From the NCBI GenBank assembly GCA_014116815.1, contig JACGYV010000003.1, forward strand, positions 1-64,000: a stretch of 64,000 nucleotides of DNA, given 5' to 3'. The notes below the pieces were generated by a model that saw nothing but the letters and a program-made list of their open reading frames with translations, was not told the origin of the DNA and did no database searches. Below, one piece after another: positions 63,797-64,000 of this stretch (within the stretch, counting starts at the first letter, position 1; the number at the start of each line of letters is the position of its first letter). The position numbers and the translations under genes were made by a program. This stretch comes from Holosporaceae bacterium 'Namur'. Its GTDB lineage: Bacteria > Pseudomonadota > Alphaproteobacteria > Rickettsiales > Midichloriaceae.

Positions 63797-64000
63797 ATGA
63801 AAGGTATATTAAATACTACTCTTACCACCAAAGAAAATAATGAATCTTTATTAAGAGACAGTGTAAGGAAAGGAGATTCGGAAGCAGTAAAATCTCTTAT
63901 CAATAACGATAAACACTTAGATTTAGACATAAACACACAAGATAAAGACGGGTATACGGCGTTAATGATTGCAGTAGAAGAAGGTAATATAGAAATAGTA
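63797..64000 (+). CDS. ankyrin-repeat protein, N-terminal part (runs off right edge)
   Basis: 68 codons from ATG 63797 with no stop before the window edge. A helical lead (LLRDSVRKGDSEAVKSLINN) followed by DINTQDKDGYTALMIAVEEGNIEIV: D-x-x-G-x-T-A-L-x-x-A, the ankyrin consensus. Such proteins are abundant in Rickettsiales living in eukaryotic cells and include secreted effectors. Nothing can be said about its length. Confidence 0.85.
   Translation, partial: MKGILNTTLTTKENNESLLRDSVRKGDSEAVKSLINNDKHLDLDINTQDKDGYTALMIAVEEGNIEIV

Overview
The window is AT-rich, tightly packed bacterial chromosome that reads as an intracellular alphaproteobacterium of the order Rickettsiales. Supporting genes are CtrA, an HdaA-like DnaA regulator, a DUF2336 protein, an NDUFS4-type complex I accessory subunit, an ELM1-family protein, the tatB-tatC-serS cluster and the coiled-coil gene-zapA-6S RNA order. 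A FliX-like flagellar regulator, LPS synthesis (kdsA), capsule-type glycosyltransferases and an ankyrin-repeat gene at the right edge fit a flagellated Midichloria/Jidaibacter-like lineage better than Rickettsia proper. The exact taxon is inference.

Layout. 1-2.1 kb: the end of a capsule-type gene, then a wrecked serralysin-like (M10) metalloprotease. 2.2-7.9 kb: nadK, an Smr-hemD-miaA operon, a hypothetical gene and tolQRA without tolB-pal. 7.9-9.6 kb: a decayed accessory patch with copy A of a miniature inverted-repeat element and gene fragments. 9.6-17.5 kb: an AsmA-like protein, a large membrane protein of unknown function, folC, kdsA and smpB. 17.5-20.6 kb: a reverse-strand operon of fliX, an AEC transporter, hdaA and a MidA-type methyltransferase. 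20.6-34.8 kb: nuoG, wrbA, an MFS pump, gltX, prmC with a 5-FCL gene, ctrA, an XRE regulator, lnt with a divergent polysaccharide deacetylase, tRNA-Thr, DUF2336, a UbiK-like gene and lgt. 34.8-40.3 kb: an orphan prepilin-like gene, a phasin-like gene, RDD, serS, tatC, tatB, and divergently a coiled-coil gene, zapA and 6S RNA.

40.3-48.6 kb: element copy B, a Nudix hydrolase, a HEIGH-motif putative metalloprotease, uvrC, pgsA and an 881-residue pentapeptide-repeat protein. 48.7-51.9 kb: a type I secretion ABC transporter and its HlyD adaptor. 52-57.9 kb: three paralogous outer-membrane beta-barrel genes with near-identical promoters, a 1,036-codon large gene split by one base between the first and second, and element copy C after the third. 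58-63.4 kb: an NDUFS4-like subunit, xseB, a two-domain capsule glycosyltransferase, a secreted bactofilin-like protein, HIT, ELM1 and rpmB. 63.8 kb to the end: the start of an ankyrin-repeat gene.

Housekeeping genes are mostly intact and packed into overlapping operons. Accessory genes (protease, large proteins of unknown function, surface proteins) sit in between, and several are broken by single-base losses. The most notable unexplained items are the three-copy 221-224 bp inverted-repeat element with a covarying hairpin, the M10 protease pseudogene next to capsule genes, and the surface-protein locus with the split 3.1 kb gene.
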